Below are positions 25,802 through 33,607 of a stretch of DNA of 64,000 bases, in pieces. The translations under genes were made by a program, and so were the position numbers. How positions within the stretch are numbered: the stretch's first letter is position 1; every line of letters begins with the position of its first letter. The notes beneath the pieces were generated by a model. That model had not been told where the DNA came from and did not search any database. It was given only the letters and a program-made list of their open reading frames with translations. Where the stretch lies: assembly GCF_000422805.1 (NCBI RefSeq), contig NZ_KE383925.1, positions 221,234 to 285,233 on the forward strand. The letters run 5' to 3'. This DNA comes from Nocardioides halotolerans DSM 19273 (GTDB lineage Bacteria; Actinomycetota; Actinomycetes; Propionibacteriales; Nocardioidaceae).

Positions 25802-27835
25802 TTGCCTGACCTCCTCGCCGCCCTCGACCCCGAGCAGCGCCTCGTCGCCGAGGCCCTGCGCGGCCCCGTGCGGGTCCTCGCGGGCGCCGGCACCGGCAAG
25901 ACCCGCGCCATCACCCACCGCATCGCCCACGGCGTCGCCACCGGCGTCTACGCGCCGTCCGAGGTGCTGGCCGTGACGTTCACCACCCGCGCCGCCGGCG
26001 AGATGCGCGGCCGCCTCCGGGCGCTCGGCGCCGGCGGCGTGCAGGCCCGCACCTTCCACTCCGCCGCGCTGCGCCAGCTCCGCTACTTCTGGCCGCACGT
26101 CCACGGCACCGAGCTGCCCCAGCTGATCGAGTCCAAGCTCGGGCTGCTCGCCAGTGCCACCCGCCGCCAGCGCCTCAACACCGACCAGGCCCTGCTCCGC
26201 GACCTCGCGTCCGAGATCGAGTGGGCCAAGGTCAGCAACGTCGCGCCCGCGACGTACCCCGACGTCGCCGCGGCGCGCAGCAGGTCGGTCGCCGGCCACT
26301 CCCACGAGGTCGTCGCGCGGGTCTTCGACGCCTACGAGGAGGTCAAGCGCGAGCAGGGCCGGATGGACATGGAGGACGTGCTGCTCCTCACCGCCGGCAT
26401 GCTCGCCGACGACGAGCGCGTCGCCGCACAGGTCCGGCGCCAGTACAAGTGGTTCGTCGTCGACGAGTTCCAGGACGTCTCGCCCCTGCAGTCCGCGCTC
26501 CTCGACCTCTGGCTCGGCGGCCGCGACGAGCTCTGCGTCGTGGGCGACCCGTCCCAGACGATCTACTCCTTCGCCGGCGCCAACGCCGACTTCCTGCGCG
26601 ACTTCCCGGCCAAGTTCCCCGGCACCACCTCGATCGAGCTGGTCCGCAACTACCGCTCGACCCCGCAGGTCGTCGAGGCCGCCAACACGCTGCTCGAGGG
26701 CACCGCCAGCCAGGGGGTCGCGCTGCGCTCGCAGCAGCCGGCCGGGCCGGCGGTCACCTACGACGCCCACCCCGACGAGGTCGCCGAGGCCGAGGCGGTG
26801 GCGGCCCGCATCCTCCGGCTGCGCGACTCCGGTCGCGAGCTCGGTGAGATCGCCGTGCTCTTCCGCATCAACGCCCAGTCCGAGGGCTTCGAGGACGCGC
26901 TCGCGGCGCGCGGCATCCCCTACGTCATCCGTGGCGCGGCCCGCTTCTTCGAGCGCCCCGAGGTCCGCGAGGCCGTCACCCGCCTCCGCGGTGCCGCGCG
27001 GTCGGGCGAGGCCGACGGGAGCGGGGTGCTCGAGACCGTGCGCGCCACGCTGGCCGGCATGGGCTGGACGCCCGAGGCGCCGGCCGCCCGCGGGCAGACC
27101 CGCGACCGCTGGGAGTCGTGGCAGGCGCTGATCAGCCAGGCCCTCGAGTTCTCCCAGCGCGAGGGCGGCGCCGAGCCCACGCTCGACGAGTTCGTCGCCG
27201 ACCTCGACCGGCGCGCGGCCGAGCAGCACGCGCCCGTCGCCGACGGGGTCACGCTCGCGACCTACCACGCCGCCAAGGGCCTCGAGTGGGACACCGTCTT
27301 TCTCTGCGGCCTCCAGGACGGCACCCTCCCGATCACCTACGCCGAGACCCCCGCCCAGGTCGAGGAGGAGCGCCGGCTGCTCTACGTCGGCATGACCCGC
27401 GCCCGGGTCGACCTCGCGCTCTCCTGGGCGCTCGCCCGGCAGCCCGGCGGCCGCGGCTCCCGCAAGCCGTCGCGCTTCCTGACCCCGCTCCTCCCGCACG
27501 ACGCCCTGCCGGCACCCAAGGCGCCCAAGGTCAAGGGCGCCCGCATGTGCCTCGAGTGCGGCAAGCCGCTGCAGACCGCGGCCGACAAGGCCCGGCGCCG
27601 CTGCGCCGGCTGTCCCGCCCCCTACGACGAGGAGCTCTTCGAGCGGCTGCGCCAGTGGCGCACCGAGCGCGCCCGCGAGGAGGAGATCGCGGCGTTCATG
27701 GTCTTCAGCAACGCCACGCTCGAGGAGATCGCCACCCGGCGTCCCCAGTCGACGCGCGAGCTGCTCAAGGTCAGCGGCGTCGGCAAGGAGAAGCTCCAGA
27801 AGTACGGCGAGGACCTCCTCGGGCTCGTCAGCTGA
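25802..27835 (+). CDS. uvrD2: ATP-dependent DNA helicase UvrD2
   Basis: This superfamily 1 helicase of about 677 aa has Walker A GAGTGKTR near residue 28, VVDEFQDVS, GDPSQTIYSFAGA, LATYHAAKGLEWD and YVGMTRARVDL. After the motor it carries the tetracysteine module MCLECGKP...RRCAGCPAPYD (about residues 581-608) and a C-terminal HRDC domain (about 610-675), the layout of mycobacterial UvrD2. I chose the TTG at 25802, preceded by GGAG at eight bases; a TTG at 25760 would add 14 residues and no ATG or GTG is available. It follows nudC and mycoredoxin. Confidence 0.92.
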   Translation: MPDLLAALDPEQRLVAEALRGPVRVLAGAGTGKTRAITHRIAHGVATGVYAPSEVLAVTFTTRAAGEMRGRLRALGAGGVQARTFHSAALRQLRYFWPHVHGTELPQLIESKLGLLASATRRQRLNTDQALLRDLASEIEWAKVSNVAPATYPDVAAARSRSVAGHSHEVVARVFDAYEEVKREQGRMDMEDVLLLTAGMLADDERVAAQVRRQYKWFVVDEFQDVSPLQSALLDLWLGGRDELCVVGDPSQTIYSFAGANADFLRDFPAKFPGTTSIELVRNYRSTPQVVEAANTLLEGTASQGVALRSQQPAGPAVTYDAHPDEVAEAEAVAARILRLRDSGRELGEIAVLFRINAQSEGFEDALAARGIPYVIRGAARFFERPEVREAVTRLRGAARSGEADGSGVLETVRATLAGMGWTPEAPAARGQTRDRWESWQALISQALEFSQREGGAEPTLDEFVADLDRRAAEQHAPVADGVTLATYHAAKGLEWDTVFLCGLQDGTLPITYAETPAQVEEERRLLYVGMTRARVDLALSWALARQPGGRGSRKPSRFLTPLLPHDALPAPKAPKVKGARMCLECGKPLQTAADKARRRCAGCPAPYDEELFERLRQWRTERAREEEIAAFMVFSNATLEEIATRRPQSTRELLKVSGVGKEKLQKYGEDLLGLVS

Positions 27836-27877
27836 GGCCCGCGCGCAGGGTGGCAGAAAAAAGACGAGAAATACCCA

Positions 27878-27916
27878 TAAAATCAATTGCCCCTTACCGG
27901 GGGGCAGCGGTAGTTT
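27878..27916 (+). promoter_or_regulatory. Probable whiB7 promoter with AT-rich WhiB7 box
   Basis: A -35-like TTGCCC (27887-27892) and a -10-like TAGTTT (27911-27916) are separated by 18 bases. An A/T-rich patch (CATAAAATCAA) sits directly before the -35 in an otherwise GC-rich genome. WhiB7-dependent promoters are known to carry such an AT tract, recognised by the WhiB7 AT-hook, which fits autoregulation. The exact boxes are my reading. Confidence 0.5.
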
Positions 27917-27989
27917 GCTCGTCCCAACACGTTCGCGCATCACGGGACTGACAACCCCGGCGCATGAGGAAGCAGAGGAGGTGGCCCAC

Positions 27990-28205
27990 GTGAACACCAA
28001 CACCATCGACATGACGGCGAACATCCCGTCCAGCATTGGCATGCCCATTTGCGGCGGCCACCTGTCTGCGACGAGCACCGAGCCGATCTTCGGCGGCCTC
28101 GCCACGACCTTTGTCGTGCGTGACCGCCAGGCCGGCGCCAAGGGTGACATGGGCCTCGCCGCCTACGTCCCGGGGACCACTGCCTGGAGTCCACCGACCA
28201 GTTGA
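27990..28205 (+). CDS. whiB7 leader peptide (upstream reading frame)
   Basis: A 71-codon frame begins with GTG at 27990, eight bases after a near-perfect ribosome binding site (AGAGGAGG, 27974-27981). It ends 24 bases before an intrinsic terminator that precedes whiB7. Translated leader frames followed by a terminator are known to control whiB7 in other actinobacteria: ribosome stalling by translation inhibitors prevents terminator folding. The strong site and position support a regulatory uORF; the peptide product itself probably has no enzymatic role. Confidence 0.7.
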   Translation: MNTNTIDMTANIPSSIGMPICGGHLSATSTEPIFGGLATTFVVRDRQAGAKGDMGLAAYVPGTTAWSPPTS

Positions 28206-28229
28206 CAACTCAGCTGATCGGCAGCCTCC

Positions 28230-28272
28230 AGGCCGCGGAACCCGACAAGGGATCCGCGGCCTTTCTGTTTCT
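28230..28272 (+). terminator. whiB7 attenuator terminator
   Basis: A perfect 10-bp stem (AGGCCGCGGA, 28230-28239; TCCGCGGCCT, 28253-28262) is followed by a T-rich run (TTCTGTTTCT). It is a canonical Rho-independent terminator, rare in this GC-rich window, placed between the leader frame and whiB7. Confidence 0.85.
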
Positions 28273-28362
28273 CCAGCATCGATTCCTGGAGACACCGGGC
28301 CGGGTCCCACCAGACCGAATGACCAAGCAACCGCGATCAAGGTGAGCAGAGGAGGTGAAAAA

Positions 28363-28689
28363 ATGACCGTCAGCTTTCTCGACACAGTGGCGTCGGGTGG
28401 CGCCCAGTCGACCTTGGGCAACCTCCACGACGAGGCCGGCAAGGTGGACGAGACGAACCTGCCCTGCCGGGTGAACAACCCGGAGCTGTGGTTCGCCGAG
28501 TCGCCCAGCGACGTGGAGTACGCCAAGGCTCTCTGCGTCGACTGCCCGGTCCGAGCCATGTGCTTCGACGGCGCTCTCGAGCGTCGTGAGCCGTGGGGCG
28601 TCTGGGGTGGACAGCTCTTCATTCAGGGCGTCGTCGTCCCCCGCAAGCGTCCGCGTGGCCGTCCGCGCAAGAACGAGGTGGCCGCGTGA
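28363..28689 (+). CDS. whiB7: WhiB7-type iron-sulfur transcription regulator
   Basis: This 108-aa Wbl protein has four 4Fe-4S ligands at C35, C58, C61 and C67 (C...CxxCxxxxxC). The turn is EPWGVWGG (76-83), and the C-terminal AT-hook is RGRPRK (98-103), which distinguishes WhiB7 from other Wbl proteins. It binds the primary sigma factor and activates intrinsic antibiotic-resistance genes. The ATG is preceded by AGAGGAGGTGAAAA, a very strong ribosome binding site. Expression is likely controlled by the leader peptide and attenuator upstream. It lies downstream of uvrD2 as in mycobacteria. Confidence 0.96.
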   Translation: MTVSFLDTVASGGAQSTLGNLHDEAGKVDETNLPCRVNNPELWFAESPSDVEYAKALCVDCPVRAMCFDGALERREPWGVWGGQLFIQGVVVPRKRPRGRPRKNEVAA

Positions 28690-28760
28690 CCAGCAGGCGA
28701 CCAACACGAGCGTCCGTCACCGACGGCCGCATCCCATCCGAGAAGGACCAATCAATTCAG

Positions 28761-28958
28761 ATGAACCAGACCTACATGACCAGGAGCACCGAGATGAATC
28801 TCATGAACGAGAACCTGGCGCGCGCACAGATGTCCGCGCGCCTGGGAGAGGCGCAGAACTTGCGGCGTGGCCACCAGCTGGCCCGCTCCCGTCGGCTCAG
28901 CCGCAAGGCCGAGCAGGCAGCGCAGCAGGCGCGTCTCGCCCTCGCCCGCGCACTGTAA
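28761..28958 (+). CDS. Small basic helical protein, unknown
   Basis: This is a 65-aa frame that follows whiB7. It contains a Met-rich start and a long amphipathic Arg/Ala-rich helix (ARLGEAQNLRRGHQLARSRR onward). Alternative ATGs lie at 28785, 28794 and 28803; GGAGCACCGAG before 28794 could serve as ribosome binding site, giving a 54-aa product. A terminator follows. I do not recognise the family, but coding-like composition and the terminator favour a real gene. Confidence 0.55.
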   Translation: MNQTYMTRSTEMNLMNENLARAQMSARLGEAQNLRRGHQLARSRRLSRKAEQAAQQARLALARAL

Positions 28959-29022
28959 GACCCTGATGGGATGCCGCCAGTCAAGCGGCCTCTGCGGGGC
29001 ACCCTGATCGCGGGTGCAATCG

Positions 29023-29072
29023 AGGAGCCGGGTACGACCACCGAGGTCGTGCCCGGCTCCTTGGTCATTTCT
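29023..29072 (+). terminator. Intrinsic terminator after the small gene
   Basis: A 17-bp stem with one mismatch (29023-29039 with 29045-29061) closes a five-base loop, followed by TTGGTCATTTCTTC. It ends the whiB7-small gene unit. Confidence 0.8.
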
Positions 29073-29121
29073 TCGACTCTCGCCCGCCGGCCGCCGTGCG
29101 CCGGGTCGCAGGCGGACCGGT

Positions 29122-29127
29122 TAGGTT
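29122..29127 (+). promoter_or_regulatory. -10 box (TAGGTT) of the small CxxC protein gene
   Basis: TAGGTT lies six bases before the GTG at 29134, the leaderless spacing, right after the terminator above. Confidence 0.55.
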
Positions 29128-29133
29128 CGACCC

Positions 29134-29295
29134 GTGAAGACCTGCGACTTCTGCGGGAGGCAGGAGGCCGACGACGCGAAGACGCTCGCCTGGAGCACCT
29201 CGGTCGAGAACGGTCGCGCCAAGACCTACTGCGACACCTGCTCGCGCGAGCACCTGCGAGCGATGGAGGGCAAGCTCGACAGCGAGTACTGGTGA
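29134..29295 (+). CDS. Small double-CxxC (zinc-ribbon-like) protein
   Basis: This 53-aa protein has two Cys pairs, KTCDFCGRQ at residues 3-6 and YCDTCSREH near 34-37, spaced as in a zinc ribbon. It is charged elsewhere and ends in SEYW. The GTG start is preceded by a leaderless-type -10 box. The function is unknown; a structural zinc site is likely. Confidence 0.7.
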   Translation: MKTCDFCGRQEADDAKTLAWSTSVENGRAKTYCDTCSREHLRAMEGKLDSEYW

Positions 29296-29400
29296 TCGGA
29301 GCGGCCGGAGGAACGACGGCCGGCCCGATCGATGGTGGTTGAGCAGCGACCGGAGCGTGTCGAAACCTCCGGGCCCGGGGCTGGGACGTGCGTGGCTCCG

Positions 29401-29464
29401 TCAGCCCGTGGCCCCGTCAGCCCGTGGAGCGCTCAGCCCGCGGCGCGGTCAGCCCGCGGCGCGG
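29401..29464. repeat. 16-bp tandem repeat overlapping a gene end
   Basis: Four 16-base units (29401, 29417, 29433, 29449) start with TCAGCCCGTGG or TCAGCCCGCGG, and a fifth degenerate copy starts at 29465. The TCA of the unit at 29449 is the minus-strand stop codon (TGA) of the ThiF-like gene. Copy-number change would alter the last residues and supply further stops. Confidence 0.75.
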
Positions 29465-30252
29465 TCGGCCCGGTCCACCAGGTCCTCCGCCCACGCACAG
29501 CCGCAGTGGAGGTGTCGCCGGTAGACGGTGACCGTCGGCGGCAGCGAGCCGAGCGCCACCGTCGCCGACCAGGTGGCCGGCCTGCCGCCCTCCGCGCTCG
29601 TGACCAGGTCGCGCACCGCCCAGCCGGCCGCGAGCGCGCGCAGCGCAGGGTCGGGCTCGAGCGGCCGGAGCGCCGGCGTCGTCGCGACCTGCTCGACGAC
29701 CAGCGACCGTCGCGGGTCGGTCTCGCCGAGGTGGGCGTCGACGCAGCGCAGGCAGGCGGTGGCGCCCGGGGCGACGTACGGTCCGACCACCGGGCCCGCC
29801 GGCCCCTCGCGGACGACGAGGTGGGGCGTGCCGGACCGCATCCATTCATCGAGGCGGGCGCGTGCCGGCTCGCCCACGCTCCAGACCAGGGCGGCCGTCG
29901 CCTCGCGCACGGATCGCGCGAGGCCCAGGCCCGACTCACCGACCAGCCGCAGCACGATCGGCAGCACGCCGTCGGGCGCGTCGACGTGGACCCGGGAGGC
30001 CGCGCGGCTCTCGGCGCGCCCGGCCTGCTCGTCGGCCGCGACCACGAGGCCCGCAGCGACCAGCGCGTCGAGGACCGGTGCGGTGGTGGCATCGAGCGTG
30101 CTGACCGGGCTGCCATGGGCCAGCTCGACCAGCAGGAGCCGCACGGCCCGGGTGTCCGGCACCGCCGCCGCCAGTGGCGCGTCGGTCCCCAGCTGGAGGT
30201 GGTCGGCGTCGCGACGGGCGAGCCCGACCCCCGGGCGGAGCAGCCACGTCAT
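29449..30252 (-). CDS. TOMM cyclodehydratase/ThiF-like protein
   Basis: This 267-aa protein resembles the E1/ThiF-like leader-peptide-binding proteins of thiazole/oxazole-modified microcin biosynthesis. It has an N-terminal winged-helix-like part (LLRPGVGLARRDADHLQLG), a central region, and the zinc-site-like pairs ACLRCVDAHLGETDPRR and LHCGCAWAED at the C-terminus. The ATG at 30252 fits this family start. No YcaO partner, precursor peptide or dehydrogenase lies next to it, so it appears to work alone. The name rests on family resemblance only. Confidence 0.65.
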   Translation of the reverse strand: MTWLLRPGVGLARRDADHLQLGTDAPLAAAVPDTRAVRLLLVELAHGSPVSTLDATTAPVLDALVAAGLVVAADEQAGRAESRAASRVHVDAPDGVLPIVLRLVGESGLGLARSVREATAALVWSVGEPARARLDEWMRSGTPHLVVREGPAGPVVGPYVAPGATACLRCVDAHLGETDPRRSLVVEQVATTPALRPLEPDPALRALAAGWAVRDLVTSAEGGRPATWSATVALGSLPPTVTVYRRHLHCGCAWAEDLVDRADRAAG

Positions 30253-30328
30253 GGCGCCCACTGTCACACGGTTCGGCCGGGCGTCGCGGTCGTCCTCCAC
30301 AGCTCCGTCTCGGACGGCCGGGGACAGC

Positions 30329-30366
30329 ACGACGGCGCCCCCGGAACGGACCGGGGGCGCCGTCGT
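30329..30366 (-). terminator. Hairpin after the DUF5679 gene
   Basis: A perfect 16-bp stem (30329-30344 with 30351-30366) closes a six-base loop. It lies 19 bases past the stop of the DUF5679-type gene and upstream of the ThiF-like gene. Confidence 0.75.
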
Positions 30367-30385
30367 CGAGTATGGGACGAGCTGG

Positions 30386-30544
30386 TCAGGCCTTGCCGAG
30401 GATGCGGTTGAGCTTGGTCCCGCAGACGGGGCAGAGCGCCTGCGCCATGCGGGTGCCCTTGTCGTTGACGCGGACCTCGCCGTCCGCCTGCCGCTTCTCC
30501 TTGCACTTCACGCAGTAGAACTCGCCGCTCCAGGTCTCCGCCAT
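30386..30544 (-). CDS. DUF5679-type zinc-ribbon protein
   Basis: This 52-aa protein has two CxxC pairs: YCVKCKEK at residues 11-14 and LCPVCGTK at 38-41, consistent with a structural zinc ribbon. It begins MAETWSGEFY and contains the central NDKGTRM stretch seen in the DUF5679 family. The ATG at 30544 is preceded by AAGGAGG, a strong ribosome binding site. The family is conserved in actinobacteria; the role is unknown. Confidence 0.85.
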   Translation of the reverse strand: MAETWSGEFYCVKCKEKRQADGEVRVNDKGTRMAQALCPVCGTKLNRILGKA

Positions 30545-30769
30545 GACGGCCTCCTTGCCTCTTCATCCATCGGTCGTCGCGGCGGGGATTGCGCCCAATC
30601 GCTCGGGTCGGGGAAGCCCGCCGGAAGCTCTCGGAACGGTCCTCGAGCCGCTTCGACCGTACTCCAACCCCCGGCCAACCCGTCGTAGGTGCGCGGCGCG
30701 CCGGATCTCGGCATCTGGGCCGGTTTTCAGGCGTGAAACGGCTCACGGCGGGCGTCCGGAACGGGTCAG

Positions 30770-30775
30770 TAGGGT
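30770..30775 (+). promoter_or_regulatory. -10 box (TAGGGT) of the enoyl-CoA hydratase gene
   Basis: TAGGGT is followed after six bases by the ATG at 30782, the leaderless spacing. Confidence 0.55.
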
Positions 30776-30781
30776 GCGCCC

Positions 30782-31576
30782 ATGTCCGCCCCTTCGCACC
30801 TGCGCGTCGAGCGACCGTCCGACGGCGTGGCGCTGCTGACCCTCGACAACCCCGACATGCGCAACGCGATGTCCGACGAGATGACCTCGGCGTGGGTCTC
30901 CGCGGTCGCCGAGCTCGCCGCCGACAAGGACCTGCGGGCGGTCGTCGTGACCGGCGAGGGGTCGGCGTTCTGCTCGGGTGGCAACACCTCGTGGATCGCC
31001 AGCGAGCCCGACGCCACGGTCGACGAGCTCCGCACCCGGATGCTCCCGTTCTACCGGTCGTGGCTCGCGATCCGCACCCTCGAGGTCCCGACCATCGCAG
31101 CGGTCAACGGCCCGGCGATCGGGGCGGGGCTGTGCCTGGCGCTGGCCTGCGACCTGAGGTACGCCGCGCGGGGCGCCCGGCTCGGCGTGCCGTTCGTCAA
31201 GCTCGGCATGCACGCCGGCATGGGCGGCACCCACCTGCTGCCCGAGGTGGTGGGGGAGGCGCACGCCCGCGACCTGCTGCTGACGGGCCGGGTCGTCGAC
31301 GCCGACGAGGCGCTCCGGCTCGGTCTCGTCTCCCGCGTGCTCGAGCCCGCGACGTTCCTCGACGACGTCCTGGAGATCGCCGCCGGCGTCGCCGCCTCCG
31401 CGCCCATCGCCACCCGGCTGACCACGCTCGCGCTGCGCGACGGCGGCCACACCGACCTCGAGACCGCCCTCCAGTGGGAGGCGCTGGCCCAGCCGGTCAC
31501 CCTGGCCACCGAGGACCTCCAGGAAGGGATCCGGGCCAGCAAGGAGAAGCGCCCGCCGCAGTTCCGCGGCCGCTGA
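30782..31576 (+). CDS. Enoyl-CoA hydratase/isomerase family protein
   Basis: This 264-aa crotonase-fold enzyme has LTLDNPDMRNAMS, the first oxyanion-hole stretch VTGEGSAFCSGGNTSW, and the second VNGPAIGAGLCLALACDLRYA. The family hydrates or isomerises enoyl-CoA thioesters. The residue that usually supplies the second catalytic Glu lies in KLGMHAGMGGTHLLPEVVG, where it appears replaced by Gly/Met, so hydratase activity is not assured. The position after whiB7 and its partners is not informative about the pathway. Confidence 0.88.
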   Translation: MSAPSHLRVERPSDGVALLTLDNPDMRNAMSDEMTSAWVSAVAELAADKDLRAVVVTGEGSAFCSGGNTSWIASEPDATVDELRTRMLPFYRSWLAIRTLEVPTIAAVNGPAIGAGLCLALACDLRYAARGARLGVPFVKLGMHAGMGGTHLLPEVVGEAHARDLLLTGRVVDADEALRLGLVSRVLEPATFLDDVLEIAAGVAASAPIATRLTTLALRDGGHTDLETALQWEALAQPVTLATEDLQEGIRASKEKRPPQFRGR

Positions 31577-31745
31577 GGCGACGGTCAGGACCGACGAAGG
31601 ACCCCGCTCGCGCCGAAGCCCCCGAGTTCGCCGACGGAGACCCGCCTTCCCCTTGCGGATCTCCCTCGACGGGCCCGGGGGCCTCGTCTGCGCGCAACCG
31701 TAGGCACTGGCCGCCCGAGGAGCAATGCCTGGGACCCCCAGCCTG

Positions 31746-31896
31746 TGGACAACGGTGTGCATAAGTCTGTGCAGAACTTCGTACACACGTGGAGGACACG
31801 CGCCTGGGCCGTGAGTCCGCCTGTGGACAGCAGGTGGACGTGCCCTCCGTTTCGGCGCCTGACCTGCGGCAACGCGATTCCACTGCCTGTGGACGA
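31746..31896. promoter_or_regulatory. Three DnaA-box-like motifs in a gene-free stretch
   Basis: The 388 bases between the enoyl-CoA hydratase and PHP genes hold no supportable gene. Within them TGTGGACAA (31746-31754), an exact reverse complement of the TTGTCCACA DnaA box, is followed by TGTGGACAG (31822-31830) and TGTGGACGA (31888-31896) on the same strand, each preceded by CC or CTGC. Binding by DnaA is inferred, not shown. Confidence 0.4.
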
Positions 31897-31952
31897 AAAT
31901 CTTCTTCAGGAATCTCGACGACGGCCGCCCTCTCCGCCCGCCGAGGCGGTCC

Positions 31953-31958
31953 TAGGGT
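31953..31958 (+). promoter_or_regulatory. -10 box (TAGGGT) of the PHP phosphoesterase gene
   Basis: TAGGGT is followed after six bases by the GTG at 31965, the leaderless spacing. Confidence 0.55.
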
Positions 31959-31964
31959 GGACGC

Positions 31965-33014
31965 GTGGCGGAGGCGTACGACGGCGGGCCGGTCGCGGCG
32001 CTGCGGCGGATCGGCTTCCTCCTCGAGCGGGGCCGCGAGGACACCTTCAAGGTCAAGGCCTTCCGCAACGCCGCGGCGGCGATCCTGCCGCTGTCGGAGG
32101 ACGAGGTGCGCGCCCGGGTCGACGACGGCACCCTCACGAAGCTCCCCGGCGTCGGCGCCAGCAGCGCCAAGGTGATCGCGGCCGCCGTGAGGGGCGAGGT
32201 ACCCGAGCGGCTCGCCGGCCTGGAGGAGGAGCACGGGGGCCCGCTGACCGAGGGTGGTCACGCGCTGCGCGAGCGGCTGCGCGGCGACCTGCACTCCCAC
32301 TCGGACTGGTCCGACGGTGGGTCGCCGATCGAGGAGATGGCGTTCACCGCGATGGAGCTCGGCCACGACTACCAGGTGCTCACCGACCACTCGCCCCGCC
32401 TGCGGATCGCGAACGGGCTGAGCGTGGAGCGGCTGCGCAAGCAGCTCGGGGTCGTCGACGCGGTGAACCAGCACCTGTCGTCCGGGGGAGCGGGCGACTT
32501 CACGCTGCTGAAGGGGATCGAGGTCGACATCCTCGACGACGGCAGCCTCGACCAGACCGACGAGATGCTCGACCAGCTCGACCTGCGGGTCGCGAGCGTC
32601 CACTCCAAGCTCGCGATGGACGCCCCGGACATGACGAAGCGGATGGTCGCGGCGGTCCGCAATCCGCGGGTCAACGTGCTCGGTCACTGCACCGGGCGCC
32701 TCGTGACCGGGGGCCGCGGCACGCGCAAGCAGTCGCAGTTCGACGCGAAGGCGGTGTTCAGCGCCTGCGTGGAGGGCGACACCGCCGTCGAGATCAACTC
32801 CCGACCCGAGCGCCGCGACCCGCCGACCGCGCTGCTCGAGCTGGCGCGCGACCTCGGGTGCCTCTTCTCGATCGACTCCGACGCGCACGCGCCCGGCCAG
32901 CTCGACTTCCTCTGGTACGGCGCCGAGCGCGCCGAGGCCGCCGGCATCGACCCCGACCGGATCGTCAACACCTGGCCGAAGGACCGCCTGCTCGAGTGGG
33001 CGAGCAACCACTAG
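31965..33014 (+). CDS. PHP-domain phosphoesterase with PolX-like N-terminus
   Basis: This 349-aa protein has two parts. The N-terminal 90 residues resemble the helix-hairpin-helix region of family X DNA polymerases (FRNAAAAILPL and LPGVGASSAKVIAAA). The PHP domain follows with metal ligands DLHSHSDWSDGG, LTDHSPR, KGIEVDIL, SVHSKL, GHCTGR and SIDSDAH. The polymerase catalytic domain of full PolX (about 570 aa) is absent, so this is likely a metal-dependent 3'-5' exonuclease or phosphatase in DNA repair. The GTG start is leaderless. Confidence 0.9.
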   Translation: MAEAYDGGPVAALRRIGFLLERGREDTFKVKAFRNAAAAILPLSEDEVRARVDDGTLTKLPGVGASSAKVIAAAVRGEVPERLAGLEEEHGGPLTEGGHALRERLRGDLHSHSDWSDGGSPIEEMAFTAMELGHDYQVLTDHSPRLRIANGLSVERLRKQLGVVDAVNQHLSSGGAGDFTLLKGIEVDILDDGSLDQTDEMLDQLDLRVASVHSKLAMDAPDMTKRMVAAVRNPRVNVLGHCTGRLVTGGRGTRKQSQFDAKAVFSACVEGDTAVEINSRPERRDPPTALLELARDLGCLFSIDSDAHAPGQLDFLWYGAERAEAAGIDPDRIVNTWPKDRLLEWASNH

Positions 33015-33052
33015 TGCCGCGCCAGGTCCCGTCGTAGGGCGCGGCCAACCGG

Positions 33053-33058
33053 TACATT
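33053..33058 (+). promoter_or_regulatory. -10 box (TACATT) of the YgjP-like gene
   Basis: TACATT is followed after six bases by the ATG at 33065, the leaderless spacing. Confidence 0.55.
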
Positions 33059-33064
33059 CCGGGC

Positions 33065-33607
33065 ATGGCGGTCGCCTCAGAGCCCGCGCCGGAGGTCGAG
33101 GTCCGGCGCAGCAAGCGGCGTCGGCGGACGGTCTCGGCCTATCGCGACGGCGAGAAGATCGTGGTGCTCGTGCCGGCCTCGCTGTCCCGCTCCGAGGAGG
33201 CCGAGTGGGTCGAGCAGATGGTCGCGCGCGTCCAGCGCTCCGAGCGCACGACGCCGATGACCGACGCCGAGCTCATGGAGCGCGGGCTGGTGCTCAACGA
33301 CCGCTACCTCGGCGGGCTCGCCGTGCCGGGCTCGGTCCGCTGGGTCCAGAACCAGAAGCAGCGCTGGGGCTCGTGCACCCCGGGTGACCGCACGATCCGG
33401 CTCTCGGTGCGGCTGCAGGGCATGCCGGGCTGGGTCATCGACTACGTGCTGGTCCACGAGCTGTCGCACCTGATCGAGCCCGGCCACGACGCGGCGTTCT
33501 GGGGCTGGGTCGACCGCTACCCGCAGGCCGAGCGCGCCAAGGGCTACCTCCTCGGCTGGTCGGCGGCGTCGAAGGTCGACCCACCGCCCGGCCAGGAGGT
33601 CGACTAG
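33065..33607 (+). CDS. YgjP-like metallopeptidase (M48-family)
   Basis: This 180-aa protein of the YgjP/DUF45 group has the zinc site VHELSHLIEPGHDAAFW (H131, E132, H135 and H141) and the family stretches WVQNQKQRWGSCTPGDRTI and PGWVIDYVLV before it. These are small cytoplasmic gluzincin-like proteins of unknown substrate. Its TAG stop overlaps the minus-strand TAG of the next gene within CTAG, so the two transcripts converge with no gap. Confidence 0.9.
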   Translation: MAVASEPAPEVEVRRSKRRRRTVSAYRDGEKIVVLVPASLSRSEEAEWVEQMVARVQRSERTTPMTDAELMERGLVLNDRYLGGLAVPGSVRWVQNQKQRWGSCTPGDRTIRLSVRLQGMPGWVIDYVLVHELSHLIEPGHDAAFWGWVDRYPQAERAKGYLLGWSAASKVDPPPGQEVD

